From: Pedobacter glucosidilyticus DSM 23534
GTDB taxonomy: Bacteria > Bacteroidota > Bacteroidia > Sphingobacteriales > Sphingobacteriaceae
Assembly (NCBI RefSeq): GCF_000425145.1
Contig: NZ_AULF01000015.1
Coordinates: 51,938-115,937 of the forward strand
Length of the DNA: 64,000 nt
Direction of reading: 5' to 3'
Made by a program: the position numbers and the translations under genes. The notes beneath the pieces were generated by a model that was not told where the DNA came from, searched no databases, and saw only the letters and a list, made by a program, of their open reading frames with translations. Positions 26,669-36,980 of the stretch are shown in pieces; within the stretch, counting starts at the first letter, position 1; every line of letters starts with the position of its first letter.

Positions 26669-27576
26669 TGCTAAAAAAAGAACACATTGCCGAAGAGTAC
26701 AAGAATATTCAACAAGAAATAACCGATGCCTTAGAAGCATTAGATGGTGTTGCTTTGTTTGAAGAGGAGAACTGGGAGCGAAACGGCGGTGGCGGTGGTA
26801 GAAGCAGGGTTCTACAAAACGGTGCTTTGATAGAAAAAGGTGGTGTTAATTTTTCTGCTGTACATGGCAAACTTCCTGATGCTATTAAAAAAGCCTTTAA
26901 AACCGATAAAGAAGAGTTTTTTGCTACAGGAGTTTCTATAGTTTTGCATCCGCATAATCCTTGGGTGCCTATTATCCACATGAATATTAGGTATTTTGAA
27001 ATGGAAAGTGACGGCCAAGAACCCATCCGTTGGTTTGGTGGCGGTATAGATGTTACTCCGCATTATGTTATTCCTGAGGATGCTAAATTTTTTCATCAAA
27101 CGATGAAAAATGTTTGTGATGATACTAATCCTGAGTTTTATCCAAAATTCAAAAAATGGGCTGATGATTATTTCTTTATCAAGCATCGACAAGAAACCAG
27201 AGGTATTGGCGGTATTTTTTATGATAGGTTAACACCTGAAAGTACAGGAAATAGCTGGACAGATATTTTTGATTTTTCTAAAGCCGTGGGTCGTTCTTTT
27301 GCTAAGGTTTATGCTCATTTAGCTAATCAAAACAGAGATAAACACTTTACCTTGGAAGAAAAGCAATGGCAATACCAACGCAGAAGCAGGTACGCCGAGT
27401 TTAATTTAGTATACGACTCTGGTACAAAATTCGGTTTAGAAACTGATGGACGTATAGAATCTATCCTGATGAGTATGCCCCCAATGGCAGCTTGGGTGTA
27501 CGATTATAAAGCGCCAGCAGGTAGTAAAGAAGAAGAAACTTTAAACTTACTTAAAAAGGATATTAGCTGGGTTTAA
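26668..27576 (+). CDS. hemF: Oxygen-dependent coproporphyrinogen III oxidase
   Basis: HemF decarboxylates two propionate chains of coproporphyrinogen III to vinyls with molecular oxygen, a late step of heme synthesis in the cytoplasm. The 302-residue protein carries the family blocks GGGGGRSRVLQ, GVNFSAVHG, GVSIVLHPHNPWVPIIHMN, WFGGGIDVTPHY, RGIGGIFYDRL, RRSRYAEFNLVYDSGTKFGL and MSMPPMAAW. The conserved His residues in HPHNPWVP and VTPHY fit the active site. The start overlaps the ClC stop by one base (TGATG), showing translational coupling to an unrelated transporter. The presence of hemF shows that the organism makes heme aerobically. Confidence 0.97.
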   Translation: MLKKEHIAEEYKNIQQEITDALEALDGVALFEEENWERNGGGGGRSRVLQNGALIEKGGVNFSAVHGKLPDAIKKAFKTDKEEFFATGVSIVLHPHNPWVPIIHMNIRYFEMESDGQEPIRWFGGGIDVTPHYVIPEDAKFFHQTMKNVCDDTNPEFYPKFKKWADDYFFIKHRQETRGIGGIFYDRLTPESTGNSWTDIFDFSKAVGRSFAKVYAHLANQNRDKHFTLEEKQWQYQRRSRYAEFNLVYDSGTKFGLETDGRIESILMSMPPMAAWVYDYKAPAGSKEEETLNLLKKDISWV

Positions 27577-27623
27577 TTTCTGTGGAACAGTCTTTGTATT
27601 TCTTCAATAAAAAAACAAAGACT

Positions 27624-28157
27624 ATGGAAAACCAACAAACATCAGAAAACAACCATAACCAATCTTTATCTGGTAAAGAGGCTATTGCTAAACTTACCGA
27701 ATTGGCAGAAGGTGCAAAAACCTGCTTCTTTTGTACCAGTATCAAAACAGGTTTACCTTTAACTGCATCGCCTATGGAGTTGTTAAAAGTAGACGAAGAA
27801 GGCAATCTTTGGTTCATGAGCGCTAAAGACAGCCAAAGAAATCAAGAATTACAAACAGATCCTTTTACACACCTTTTCTTTCAAGAGCATCAGCATGCTG
27901 GCTTTTTAAATGTTTATGGTATATCAGAAATTATTTTAGATAAAGCTAAAATTGAAGAGTTATGGAAACCTTTACATAAGGTTTGGTTTCAGGAAGGTGT
28001 TGATGACCCAAATATCAGTCTTATTAAAGTTGTGCCTACACAATCTTATTATTGGGATACCAAAAACGGACAGGTAGTGGCTTTTGCAAAAATGGCACTG
28101 TCTTTGGTAACTGGTAAAACAATGGATGACAGCATAGAAGGTAAATTGGAATTATAA
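27624..28157 (+). CDS. Pyridoxamine 5'-phosphate oxidase family protein (general stress type)
   Basis: The ATG at 27624 gives 177 residues; a GTG at 27582 would add 14 poorly fitting residues. The split-barrel flavin-binding fold is indicated by TCFFCTSIKTGLPLTASPM, GNLWFMSAKDSQRNQEL, HLFFQEHQHAGFLNVYG and the late VVPTQSYYWDTKNG. These match the general stress protein 26 group of FMN-binding proteins rather than true PdxH. It may bind FMN or F420-like cofactors and reduce or sequester them. It lies 47 bases after hemF and ends at a strong terminator. Confidence 0.87.
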   Translation: MENQQTSENNHNQSLSGKEAIAKLTELAEGAKTCFFCTSIKTGLPLTASPMELLKVDEEGNLWFMSAKDSQRNQELQTDPFTHLFFQEHQHAGFLNVYGISEIILDKAKIEELWKPLHKVWFQEGVDDPNISLIKVVPTQSYYWDTKNGQVVAFAKMALSLVTGKTMDDSIEGKLEL

Positions 28158-28183
28158 AAACATCATAAAATAAGTTTGGGATT

Positions 28184-28217
28184 TAAGGCTTCGTTATTAA
28201 CGAAGCCTTATTTTTTT
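28184..28217 (+). terminator. Terminator of the MFS-ClC-hemF operon
   Basis: TAAGGCTTCGTT and AACGAAGCCTTA form a perfect 12-bp stem with a 3-base loop, and are followed by seven T. Confidence 0.92.
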
Positions 28218-28296
28218 GTTGTAAAATTATAAACCCATGACATGAATTTGATGTTAATTTTGTGTAAATTTAGAATAACCAAATTATTAACACGTC

Positions 28297-29508
28297 ATGA
28301 AAGGCTTTACAAGAAATTGCATTTCTGTCTTCTTTTTGATGTTTTTATCTCTTTTACAACAAGAGGTAAAAGCACAAAATTTTGCCTTTCAGTTTTATGA
28401 TGAAACCTTTAATTTCTCAACAGATGCATCTGTAGATATTCCTTTTGACGATGGACTCTCTTCAGCATCTATTATTCAGTTTTACAATCGTTTAAACAAA
28501 GGTAATTATCAACCTATTATCCAAACTTTAACACAATACAAAGAAAAAAAGCAGTTGAACGATTGGTTTTATTATCAATTAATTAGGAAAACAGCGCAAC
28601 AAATAAGTCCAAAAGAAGATAATTACGAACGTTATACGCTGTATAAATGGTTTTTACTGGCAAAATCTGGTTATGATACTAAATTAGCCATTGGCCCCAG
28701 CCAATTGTTATTTTATGTTTGGAGTGATGAAGACATAGCTGATATACCTTATTATTTAGAGGGTGGTAAGCAAATGATGTGTTTAAATTTTCATGATTAT
28801 AAATATGCTGATTATGCAAAAGATAAAATCATCCCTGTAAAATTAAATGTACCCGAAGCTACTAAAGCCTTTTCTTATAAGGTAACGCAAATACCAGATT
28901 TTAAGCCAGAAGATTATCGTGAAAAACAATTGGCTTTTAATTACAGACAAAAAGCATATCATTTTAAAATAAAGCTTAACGCCGATATTCAGGCTATTTT
29001 TAAGAACTATCCGGGTGTTACTTTTGAATCTTATTTTAATATCCCTTTAAGCAGAGAAACCTATAGTTCTTTAATTCCATATTTAAAGCATAATTTAAAA
29101 GGAATGAGCCAAAAGAAAGGTGTTGATTATTTGATGAGATTCACCAGAAATGCTTTTTTATACGAAAACGATGAGCAAAATTTTGGTAAAGAAAAACGTT
29201 TATCGCCAGAGCAAACCTTGTTTCAAGAATATAGCGATTGCGATGATAGGGTAGCCTTGTTTTTTTATCTGGTAAAAGAGATTTATAATTTACCTATGAT
29301 AGCCTTATTGTATCCTTCGCATATAACCATGGCTGTAAAATTTGATAAACCTATTGGGGAAGCCATAGAATATAAAGGAGAAAAATATAGCGTTTGCGAG
29401 CCTACTCCGCAGAAAAAAGACTTAAAAATTGGTCAAATAGCTCCCGAGTTTCAGCATCAAAACTTCCAGGTAGTTTATCAGTATCATCCTGGAAGTATCA
29501 ATAATTAA
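28297..29508 (+). CDS. Exported protein with a transglutaminase-like C-terminal region
   Basis: This 403-residue protein has a signal peptide (about 1-27, cleaved after VKA). The N-terminal two thirds has no domain I recognise. Residues about 300-385 resemble the transglutaminase/papain-like core: a Cys in YSDCDDRVALFFYLV, a His in PSHITMAV, and GEKYSVCEPT where family members usually have an Asp-Pro-Thr block. If active it would be a cysteine hydrolase in the periplasm, but Glu replaces the expected Asp. It ends four bases from the convergent symporter gene. A TAATTTTG box at 28255-28262 is a possible -7 element. Confidence 0.7.
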   Translation: MKGFTRNCISVFFLMFLSLLQQEVKAQNFAFQFYDETFNFSTDASVDIPFDDGLSSASIIQFYNRLNKGNYQPIIQTLTQYKEKKQLNDWFYYQLIRKTAQQISPKEDNYERYTLYKWFLLAKSGYDTKLAIGPSQLLFYVWSDEDIADIPYYLEGGKQMMCLNFHDYKYADYAKDKIIPVKLNVPEATKAFSYKVTQIPDFKPEDYREKQLAFNYRQKAYHFKIKLNADIQAIFKNYPGVTFESYFNIPLSRETYSSLIPYLKHNLKGMSQKKGVDYLMRFTRNAFLYENDEQNFGKEKRLSPEQTLFQEYSDCDDRVALFFYLVKEIYNLPMIALLYPSHITMAVKFDKPIGEAIEYKGEKYSVCEPTPQKKDLKIGQIAPEFQHQNFQVVYQYHPGSINN

Positions 29509-29512
29509 ATGA

Positions 29513-30757
29513 TTAATTCTGCTCGGCTAAAGCCAGTTTATTTTTTTCTTCATCAAATTCTTTTTCACTTTTAGCAACCACAATAGCAGCCACGCCATTA
29601 CCAATTAAGTTGGTGATGGATCTTGCCTCGCTCATGAACCTATCAACACCAAGAAGAATAGCTAAACCTTCTGTTGGGATAACTTTTAAAGCTGTTAAAG
29701 TAGAAGCTAAGACGATAAAGCCACTTCCTGTAACTCCGGCAGCACCTTTACTGGTAATCATTAAAATTCCGATGATGGTAAGTTGCTGCGTAAAACTTAA
29801 ATCAACACCAAATACTTGAGCCAAGAAAACCGTACACATCACCAAGTAAATGGTTGTTCCATCTAAATTAAAAGAATAACCCGTAGGGATAACCAAACCT
29901 ACTACAGATTTAGAACAGCCAAAACGTTCCATTTTATCTAACATATTTGGCAAAACAGATTCTGATGAAGAAGTACCTAAAACGATGAGAATTTCTTGTC
30001 TGATGAACTTCAAATATTGCCACAAACTAAATTTATAGAAGTAGCAAATCAGGTTAAGCGCTATGAAAATAAACAAGGCCATAGTAGCATAAACAGATAC
30101 CATCAGTTTTCCCAAAGGTATTAATGCATCTAAACCATAAGTTCCAATGGTATAAGCCATGCCACCAAAAGCACCAACCGGAGCAAGTTTCATGATAAAT
30201 TTCATGATATTGAAAAATACCTTAGAAAGCCTATCAAAAGTTAATAGTAAACTTTGCCCACTTGTACCCATCTGTGTTAAAGCCAAACCAAACAAAATGG
30301 AAAAGAAAAGTACTTGTAAAATATCGCCCTCGGCAAAAGCATTAATAACATTAGAGGGTACTATATGGGTAAAAAACTCTAGCCATTTAATACCTTCGGC
30401 AGTTTCAACATATTGGTTTACCTTTTCATTAGCTGTACCATTAAAGGCAAAACCATCTCCGGGTTTAACCAAATTCACAATAAAAAGTCCGAAGAAAAGG
30501 GCAAATGTGGTAACAACCTCAAAATAAAGTAATGCCTTACCACCAACACGACCAACTTTTTTCATATCGCCCATGCTTGCAATACCTAAAACAATGGTAA
30601 AGAAAATAATAGGTGCTATCACCATCTTTATCATATTGATGAATGTTTCGCTTAAAATGCGAGCGGTATCGGCAAATTCAGGAAAAAATAAGCCTGTTAA
30701 AATACCGGCAACAATAGCAATTAAAACTAATGCTGTTAAGTTTTTAAATATTTTCAA
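29513..30757 (-). CDS. Dicarboxylate/amino acid:cation symporter (DAACS family)
   Basis: This 414-residue inner-membrane transporter of the GltP/DctA fold has eight hydrophobic helices. The two re-entrant hairpin signatures are present: the Ser-rich VLGTSSSESVLPNM and TSKGAAGVTGSGFIVLA. So is the unwound helix NLDGTTIYL, which binds sodium and substrate. It imports glutamate, aspartate or C4-dicarboxylates with sodium or protons. Specificity residues near the end (LGVDRFMSEARSITNLIGNG) keep the Arg-containing pattern, so an acidic substrate is likely. The gene stands alone between convergent and divergent neighbours. Confidence 0.93.
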   Translation of the reverse strand: MKIFKNLTALVLIAIVAGILTGLFFPEFADTARILSETFINMIKMVIAPIIFFTIVLGIASMGDMKKVGRVGGKALLYFEVVTTFALFFGLFIVNLVKPGDGFAFNGTANEKVNQYVETAEGIKWLEFFTHIVPSNVINAFAEGDILQVLFFSILFGLALTQMGTSGQSLLLTFDRLSKVFFNIMKFIMKLAPVGAFGGMAYTIGTYGLDALIPLGKLMVSVYATMALFIFIALNLICYFYKFSLWQYLKFIRQEILIVLGTSSSESVLPNMLDKMERFGCSKSVVGLVIPTGYSFNLDGTTIYLVMCTVFLAQVFGVDLSFTQQLTIIGILMITSKGAAGVTGSGFIVLASTLTALKVIPTEGLAILLGVDRFMSEARSITNLIGNGVAAIVVAKSEKEFDEEKNKLALAEQN

Positions 30758-30922
30758 TTTTTGTGATTGGATTGGTTTAAATGCTAAAGTAAATATTTAA
30801 GATTTAGTGTTAAAATTAAATGATGAAAGATTTACATGGTTTATTTAAAAGAATAGTAGTGCTTAAATAAATGTGCTATTTGTAGTTTTGGATTAACCTA
30901 ATATAAATCATTCTTTACAAAA

Positions 30923-32530
30923 ATGTTGATAAGTAAATATTCTATATCCTTAAGAAAGGGTATTTCTGTATTCATTACCTCTGTAATTTTAACTACTGGA
31001 GTTTATGCGCAAAAGGTAAAACCTTATGTAGAAAACTGGGAGTCAATAAATAAACATCAAGAAGCGCCAGAGTGGTTTAACGATGCAAAATTTGGTATTT
31101 ATTTCCATTGGGGAGTTTATTCGGTTCCTGGTTTTAGTACTTGGTATCCGCGGAATATGTTTATCCCAGGAATGGCAGAATATAATTTCCATAAAGAAAA
31201 ATATGGAGACCCGGCTAAGTTTGGTTATCATGATTTAGTTCCGCTTTTTAAGGCCGAAAATTTTAATGCTCAAGAATGGGCACAGCTATTTAAAGATGCC
31301 GGAGCACAGTTTGCTGGGCCGGTGGCAGAACACCATGATGGCTTTGCTATGTGGGATAGTAAATTAACACCCTGGAACGCCAAAGATATGGGGCCTAAAA
31401 AGGATATTACAGGAGAATTGGAGAAGGCCATCAGAAAACTGGATATGAAATTTATTACCACTTTTCATCATGAAAGGCAATTGCAACGCTATGTAGATAA
31501 GCCCAATGAAGAGTTTAGTAACAAGAAAAACTATGAAAAATTTTGGGAGAGCCATTTTCCATTTTTTAAAGGTATGCCAACTACATCTACAGACCCTAAA
31601 TTGAGATTACTTTATGGCAATATCCCAGAAAAAGAATGGTTAGAAAACCAATGGTTTGGTAAAATTAAAGAAGTAGTAGATAAGTATAATCCAGATATTT
31701 TATGGTTTGATGGATGGTTGCACATGATACCAGAAGCTTACCGTTTAAAAATGGCTGCTTATTATTTAAATCACGCTAAAAAGAAAAACCAGGAAGTGGT
31801 TATTGTGAGAAAGCAAAGAGATTTACCGCTAGAAATGAGTGTTGATGATTTAGAAAAGTCGAGAAAAAATAGGTTAGAAGCTAAAACTTGGATGACTGAT
31901 GAAACCATTGGTATAAAAGATTGGAGTTATACTACAAACTTACAAATCAAAAGTTTATCAGATATTCTTCATATCCTAATTGATGTGGTAAGCAAAAACG
32001 GTGTATTGCTATTAAATATAGCGCCAACCCCTTCAGGTGATATTCCAGAAAACCAAAGAGAAGTTTTATTGGGCGTTGGTAAGTGGTTAAAAACTAACGG
32101 AGAAGCTATTTATAATACCAGACCTTGGTATACCTATGGCGAAGGACCTACCAAAGAGCCAGAAGGTCATTTCGAGAATAGAGAAGCGTTTTTGAAAGTA
32201 AAGTACTCTGCTAAAGATGTAAGATATACGACAAAAACAGGTGTTATTTATGCTACTTTATTGGGCGAGTTAGGCGCAGGGCAAGAAGTTATTTTAAAAT
32301 CATTTGCTAAAGACCAATTACCTAAAATAGAGCGTGTAAGAAATGTTTCTTTTATTGGTTCAGATGAAAAAATAAAATGGTCACAAACTGAAAAAGGTTT
32401 AGTGATACAAGCACCAGCAGAAGCTATCAAAGGCTTAGCTACTACGATAAAGATACAAGTACAGGCAATGGACGAACCCTACAATATCATGAAAGAGCCT
32501 AATAAAACAGCTAAAGAGAATGAAGGTTAA
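30923..32530 (+). CDS. GH29 alpha-L-fucosidase-like glycosidase
   Basis: This 535-residue exported enzyme has a signal peptide ending near residue 31 (VYAQ). The TIM barrel opens with WFNDAKFGIYFHWGVYSVP, the classic GH29 start, followed by AEHHDGFAMWDSKLTPWNA. The retaining nucleophile is D263 in ILWFDGW. NVAPTPSGDIPENQ-type wording (here LNIAPTPSGD) closes the barrel, and a small beta domain ends the protein. GH29 enzymes remove alpha-L-fucose; some relatives remove alpha-L-galactose. It precedes the hybrid two-component gene on the same strand and probably belongs to the polysaccharide locus. A TAGTTTTG box lies at 30883-30890. Confidence 0.9.
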   Translation: MLISKYSISLRKGISVFITSVILTTGVYAQKVKPYVENWESINKHQEAPEWFNDAKFGIYFHWGVYSVPGFSTWYPRNMFIPGMAEYNFHKEKYGDPAKFGYHDLVPLFKAENFNAQEWAQLFKDAGAQFAGPVAEHHDGFAMWDSKLTPWNAKDMGPKKDITGELEKAIRKLDMKFITTFHHERQLQRYVDKPNEEFSNKKNYEKFWESHFPFFKGMPTTSTDPKLRLLYGNIPEKEWLENQWFGKIKEVVDKYNPDILWFDGWLHMIPEAYRLKMAAYYLNHAKKKNQEVVIVRKQRDLPLEMSVDDLEKSRKNRLEAKTWMTDETIGIKDWSYTTNLQIKSLSDILHILIDVVSKNGVLLLNIAPTPSGDIPENQREVLLGVGKWLKTNGEAIYNTRPWYTYGEGPTKEPEGHFENREAFLKVKYSAKDVRYTTKTGVIYATLLGELGAGQEVILKSFAKDQLPKIERVRNVSFIGSDEKIKWSQTEKGLVIQAPAEAIKGLATTIKIQVQAMDEPYNIMKEPNKTAKENEG

Positions 32531-32556
32531 TGGTTTATTATAGTTAATTGGTGTTT

Positions 32557-32581
32557 AATGCTCGGCTATTGCCCGGGCATT
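32557..32581 (+). terminator. Weak hairpin after the GH29 gene
   Basis: AATGCTCGG and CCGGGCATT pair with one G-T wobble, 27 bases past the GH29 stop. No T run follows, so termination is uncertain. Confidence 0.35.
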
Positions 32582-32774
32582 ACTCATTTAAAATCAATAC
32601 AATTTTTGTGAGGTTTTAAATTTATCTCCTTATTAAAAATAAGATTTATCATAATAAAAAGATATTGCTTTTGTTTCCTATTCTAATTTAAATATTTAAA
32701 TTAAGCTAATTAACCAATTTTAGGCTTAACCCTCAAACGTCTTAAGAATAAAAATATCTAAAATTGAATTTTTG

Positions 32775-35700
32775 ATGTCTTATCATTTTAGTGTAACTCT
32801 CTTGAAAAAACTACAGTCTTGCAATGCTTTATTTAAGATGTTGTACTGCTTAATTTTATTTAATTTCCTATATTCTATTTCTTTATATGCTCAGCATGAA
32901 GAACCTATTTTTAAGCATTTAACTATTAACGAAGGTTTATCTCAGAATACTGTTTTTAGTGTTTATCAAGATGCTAGTGGCTTTATTTGGATAGGTACAG
33001 AAGATGGATTAAATAGATTTGATGGGTATGAATTTAAAGTTTTTAAGAATGATCCGGCAGATCGTAAAAGTTTAATTAATAACCAAGTAAACGTTATTTT
33101 AGAAGATAAAAATCATCGTTTAATTATAGGTTCTGCTGGTGGTTTATCTATTTATAATCGTGATACAGAAGATTTTGAAAATATTAGTATTCCATCTTCA
33201 AATAGTAAAAATTTACAACTGATAAATTATATAACCGCAATTGTAGAAGCTGAAAATAACAAATTGTGGTTAGCAACTTTTGATGGATTAAAATTATTAA
33301 ACTTAAAAACTAAGCAATTAGAAAATAACCTGATAACCCAAAAAACAGATAAATATAAGATACAAACTTTATTGAGAGATCAAGATGGTATACTTTGGAT
33401 AAGCTTAAAACAAACGCTTCTATGTTATCATAGCAAGAAGCAAAGTGTGGTAGCTATACCTTCTTCTCTTCAAGAGAAACTAAAAAGTTTTCCTGGAGAT
33501 ATAAGGGTTATTAAGCAAGATAAGAAAGGGAATATTTGGCTAGGTTCAGAACAAGCTGGTTTATTTGTTTATGATATAACCACAAAAATTTGTAGAAACT
33601 ACTCCCACAACCCTGCTGATAGTAAAAGCTTACCTATAAATGTGGTGAGAGATATTTTCTTTTATGATGATTATAAAGTTTGGATAGCTACCAGAAAAGG
33701 ACTTTGTATTTTTTATTTAGATACACAACAATTTTATACCTATACCCACAATAAATATAATCCAGAGAGTTTATCTCATCGTTCTGTATTAAAGATTATG
33801 CGGGATAAAGCGGGTAGTATATGGATAGGAACTTTTGCTGGAGGTGTAAATGTTTACAATCCTTCAAGCACTAATTTCTTAAAGATTGGTGAGCAATTAG
33901 GGAATACTCGCGGCTTAAATAACCCGGTAGTTAGTGCTATATTAACCGAAGAAAATGATGGTTTATGGATTGGGACAGAAGGCGGAGGAATTAATTATCT
34001 GAATAAATCAAAAGAAGAATTTAGCGTTTTTAGTCTTAAAAGAAATAGCTTAGAATTATCAGAAAACTTGATAAAATCTTTATCAAAAGATGAAAAAGGT
34101 AACCTTTGGGTAGGTGCTTTTGATGGCTTATATTACTTTAATACTACATCCAAAAGTTTTAATCCGATTAGTATAAATCCTGAAAAAGTTTCAGGAAGAA
34201 GTCAGGTTTACAGTGTTTTGGCTGATAATGGTGGGGTATGGTTAGGTACAAACGGCGGTGGCCTATTATATTATCATCCTGTTAAGGGTTTAAAGGTTTT
34301 TGTGAATAACATTTCTAACGTTAATAGTATTAGCGGAAATCATATTAGTTCTATTATAAAAGATAGGAAAGGTAATTTATGGATAGGTACTTTACAAGGT
34401 GTTAATTATTATGATAAAGCAAGTGGAAAGTTTAGCAGGTATGTAAGTCAGCCTCAACAAATACAAGGATTAAATAACAACAATATCACCAGTTTATTTA
34501 TAGATAGTAAAGGCCGTTTATGGATTGCAACCAGAGGAGGAGGGTTGAATGTTTTTGATAGCTCAAATAAAAAATTTGGCTCGTTTACAGAAAAAGATGG
34601 CTTAGCTAATAATGTAATTAGAGCAATAAATGAAGATAAACAAGGCAGACTTTGGATAAGTAGTAATAAAGGAATTAACGTGATTAGCTTTAGCAAGCAG
34701 CGTATTCCTAAGATCGAATCTATAAAACATTATACCATTACAGATGGCTTACAGAGTAATCAATTCCTGTCTGGTTCTACGGCAAAAACACGACAGGGCG
34801 AACTTATTTTTGGTGGTATTGATGGATTAACAATTTTTAATCCCGAAAAATTGATTCAAAATAAACATATTCCTCATATTGCCTTTACGGATTTTTATAT
34901 TGATAATAAACCTATAAATATTAAAGATGAAGGTGCTCCCATAAAAGAACATATTAACGTATTAAGAGAAATAACCTTACCCTTCGAGCAATCAAACATC
35001 ACCATAAAATTTGCTGCTTTAAATTTTGTAAACCCCAGTAAAAATAAATATAAATATAGGTTAGAAGGTTTTTCTAATGATGATTGGCAAGAAATAGGTA
35101 ACCAGCGTACAGTAAGTTTTACTAATTTAAATGCAGGTACTTATACCTTTATGGTTATAGCTTCTAACAATGATGATGTTTGGAATGTAAAACCAGCAAC
35201 AATAAAAATTAAGATATTGCCTCCATGGTATAAAACATGGTGGGCATATTTAATTTATCTTACAGTTTTTTCAAGCTTATTATACTCTTTTTATTATTTC
35301 TCTTACAAAACTATTAGGCTTAAAAACGAACTTGATTTTGAGCAAATGAGTCACGAAAAAGATCAGGAGCTGGCCCAAAGAAAGTTATCTTTTTTTACAC
35401 ATATCTCTCATGAAATTAAAACGCCTTTAACTTTAATTTTATCACCTATAGAGAAAATGCTTTCTTCTGATAGCTTAGACAATAAAGTTCAAAATCAGCT
35501 ACAAATTATACAACGTAATGGCGAAAGGCTGATGCGAATAACCAACCAGATTCTTGATTATAGAAAATTTGATGCTGGAAGTATGAATTTGCAAGTATCT
35601 GAAGGTAATATAGTTAAGTTTCTGAATGAAGTTATAGCAGCTTTTCAATCTTATGCACTTAGTAAGGATATTACCTTAAAGCTTATTACAAACAAAAACA

Positions 35701-36980
35701 GCATTAAACTTTGGTTTGATAAAGATAAAATGGAGAAAATCATTTTCAACTTGATTTCTAATGCGTTAAAGTTTACCAATAAAGGCGGTTATGTTCATGT
35801 TATTATAGATGATGAGTCTTTAAAAGATGAAAATAAACTTGTTGTTGTTGTTGAGGATAATGGAATAGGTATATCTGCTGATAATATCCATAAAATTTTT
35901 AATCAATTTCAATATTTCAATACACAAGGGAAAAATCAAGAAGGAACAGGTTTAGGCTTATCTTTCTCTAAAGAATTGGTAGAACTTCATCACGGAAGGA
36001 TAGAGGTTGAAAGTAAAGCTGCTTTCTTAGATGAATGCGGTTTAACACAATTTAAAATACAACTTCCTTTAGGTAAAGATCACTTTAATGATGAGGATAT
36101 TGTTAAAGATTATAATAATAGCGAAGATATTAATGCCTATGAGTTTGAGGAAAATACAGTCATCAAAAATAAAATTAAAGAACGAAGAGAAATAGTTTTA
36201 AAAGCAACGAGTAAAGAAAAGCTGATTTTACTGTTGATAGAAGATAACGAAGAAGTGATGAACTTTATGAGTAATCATTTTAACGATGATTTTAATGTTT
36301 ATAAAGCGGAAGACGGTGAAAAAGGTTGGATACTTGCTACACAACTCATCCCTGATATTATTATAAGTGATGTGATGATGCCAAACATGATTGGGACAGA
36401 ACTTTGTGTGAAGTTGAAATCTGATGTGAGAACAAGCCATATCCCGGTGATTTTACTTACTGCCAGAGAACCACTTCTATACAAAATAGAAGGTCTTGAA
36501 ACTGGTGCTGATGATTATATCACCAAACCTTTTAATTTGAAATACTTAGAAATGAGGATATGGAATTTACTAGAATCTAGAATAAAGCTTAAAGAGAGAT
36601 ATATCAAAAAGGTAGATATGCAACCGTCACAATTGGCTATTACCTCACCTGATGAAAAGTTTTTAGAAAAGGCTATTAAATTTATTGAAGAGAATATTGC
36701 CGAACCTACGCTTAGTGTAGAAGAGTTAAGCAAAGTAGTTGGTATGAGTAAAACTACTCTTTATCGTAAGTTAAAAGCGCTTACTAACCAAAATACTAAT
36801 GAATTTATTAGGAGCGTAAGGTTAAATATTGCTGCCCAAATGCTGGCACAAAAGAAGTTTAATGTAAACGAGGTTGCCTACCATACAGGTTTCAGCAACC
36901 TCGATTATTTTAGGAAATGTTTTAAAGAGCAATTTGGCGTAAATCCTAAAGATTATACTTCCAGAATGATAGAAAATTAA
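32775..36980 (+). CDS. Hybrid two-component system sensor/regulator (HTCS)
   Basis: This one-protein signalling system has 1,401 residues from the ATG at 32775. Domains in order are: signal peptide (about 1-40), two seven-bladed Reg_prop propellers (about 45-720, many G-LWIGT repeats), a Y_Y_Y domain (about 745-815), one membrane helix (about 825-845), HisKA with the phospho-His near residue 879 (THISHEIKTPLTLIL), HATPase (NLISNALKF, EDNGIGIS, GTGLGLSFS), a receiver domain with the phospho-Asp near 1199 (IIISDVMMP) and Lys in ITKPFN, and a C-terminal AraC-type HTH (about 1290-1395). It senses a specific oligosaccharide in the periplasm and activates the adjacent locus. Its stop overlaps the convergent beta-helix gene by four bases. 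Confidence 0.97.
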   Translation: MSYHFSVTLLKKLQSCNALFKMLYCLILFNFLYSISLYAQHEEPIFKHLTINEGLSQNTVFSVYQDASGFIWIGTEDGLNRFDGYEFKVFKNDPADRKSLINNQVNVILEDKNHRLIIGSAGGLSIYNRDTEDFENISIPSSNSKNLQLINYITAIVEAENNKLWLATFDGLKLLNLKTKQLENNLITQKTDKYKIQTLLRDQDGILWISLKQTLLCYHSKKQSVVAIPSSLQEKLKSFPGDIRVIKQDKKGNIWLGSEQAGLFVYDITTKICRNYSHNPADSKSLPINVVRDIFFYDDYKVWIATRKGLCIFYLDTQQFYTYTHNKYNPESLSHRSVLKIMRDKAGSIWIGTFAGGVNVYNPSSTNFLKIGEQLGNTRGLNNPVVSAILTEENDGLWIGTEGGGINYLNKSKEEFSVFSLKRNSLELSENLIKSLSKDEKGNLWVGAFDGLYYFNTTSKSFNPISINPEKVSGRSQVYSVLADNGGVWLGTNGGGLLYYHPVKGLKVFVNNISNVNSISGNHISSIIKDRKGNLWIGTLQGVNYYDKASGKFSRYVSQPQQIQGLNNNNITSLFIDSKGRLWIATRGGGLNVFDSSNKKFGSFTEKDGLANNVIRAINEDKQGRLWISSNKGINVISFSKQRIPKIESIKHYTITDGLQSNQFLSGSTAKTRQGELIFGGIDGLTIFNPEKLIQNKHIPHIAFTDFYIDNKPINIKDEGAPIKEHINVLREITLPFEQSNITIKFAALNFVNPSKNKYKYRLEGFSNDDWQEIGNQRTVSFTNLNAGTYTFMVIASNNDDVWNVKPATIKIKILPPWYKTWWAYLIYLTVFSSLLYSFYYFSYKTIRLKNELDFEQMSHEKDQELAQRKLSFFTHISHEIKTPLTLILSPIEKMLSSDSLDNKVQNQLQIIQRNGERLMRITNQILDYRKFDAGSMNLQVSEGNIVKFLNEVIAAFQSYALSKDITLKLITNKNSIKLWFDKDKMEKIIFNLISNALKFTNKGGYVHVIIDDESLKDENKLVVVVEDNGIGISADNIHKIFNQFQYFNTQGKNQEGTGLGLSFSKELVELHHGRIEVESKAAFLDECGLTQFKIQLPLGKDHFNDEDIVKDYNNSEDINAYEFEENTVIKNKIKERREIVLKATSKEKLILLLIEDNEEVMNFMSNHFNDDFNVYKAEDGEKGWILATQLIPDIIISDVMMPNMIGTELCVKLKSDVRTSHIPVILLTAREPLLYKIEGLETGADDYITKPFNLKYLEMRIWNLLESRIKLKERYIKKVDMQPSQLAITSPDEKFLEKAIKFIEENIAEPTLSVEELSKVVGMSKTTLYRKLKALTNQNTNEFIRSVRLNIAAQMLAQKKFNVNEVAYHTGFSNLDYFRKCFKEQFGVNPKDYTSRMIEN

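Noticed and set aside
26709..27192. Open frames antisense to hemF
   Set aside because: hemF is full length with all family blocks; the antisense frames have no family resemblance and no promoter.
32775..34900. Tandem repeats that could suggest a CRISPR array or duplicated DNA
   Set aside because: They are degenerate protein-level Reg_prop blades (G-LWIGT) in the regulator's sensor, not nucleotide repeats with spacers.
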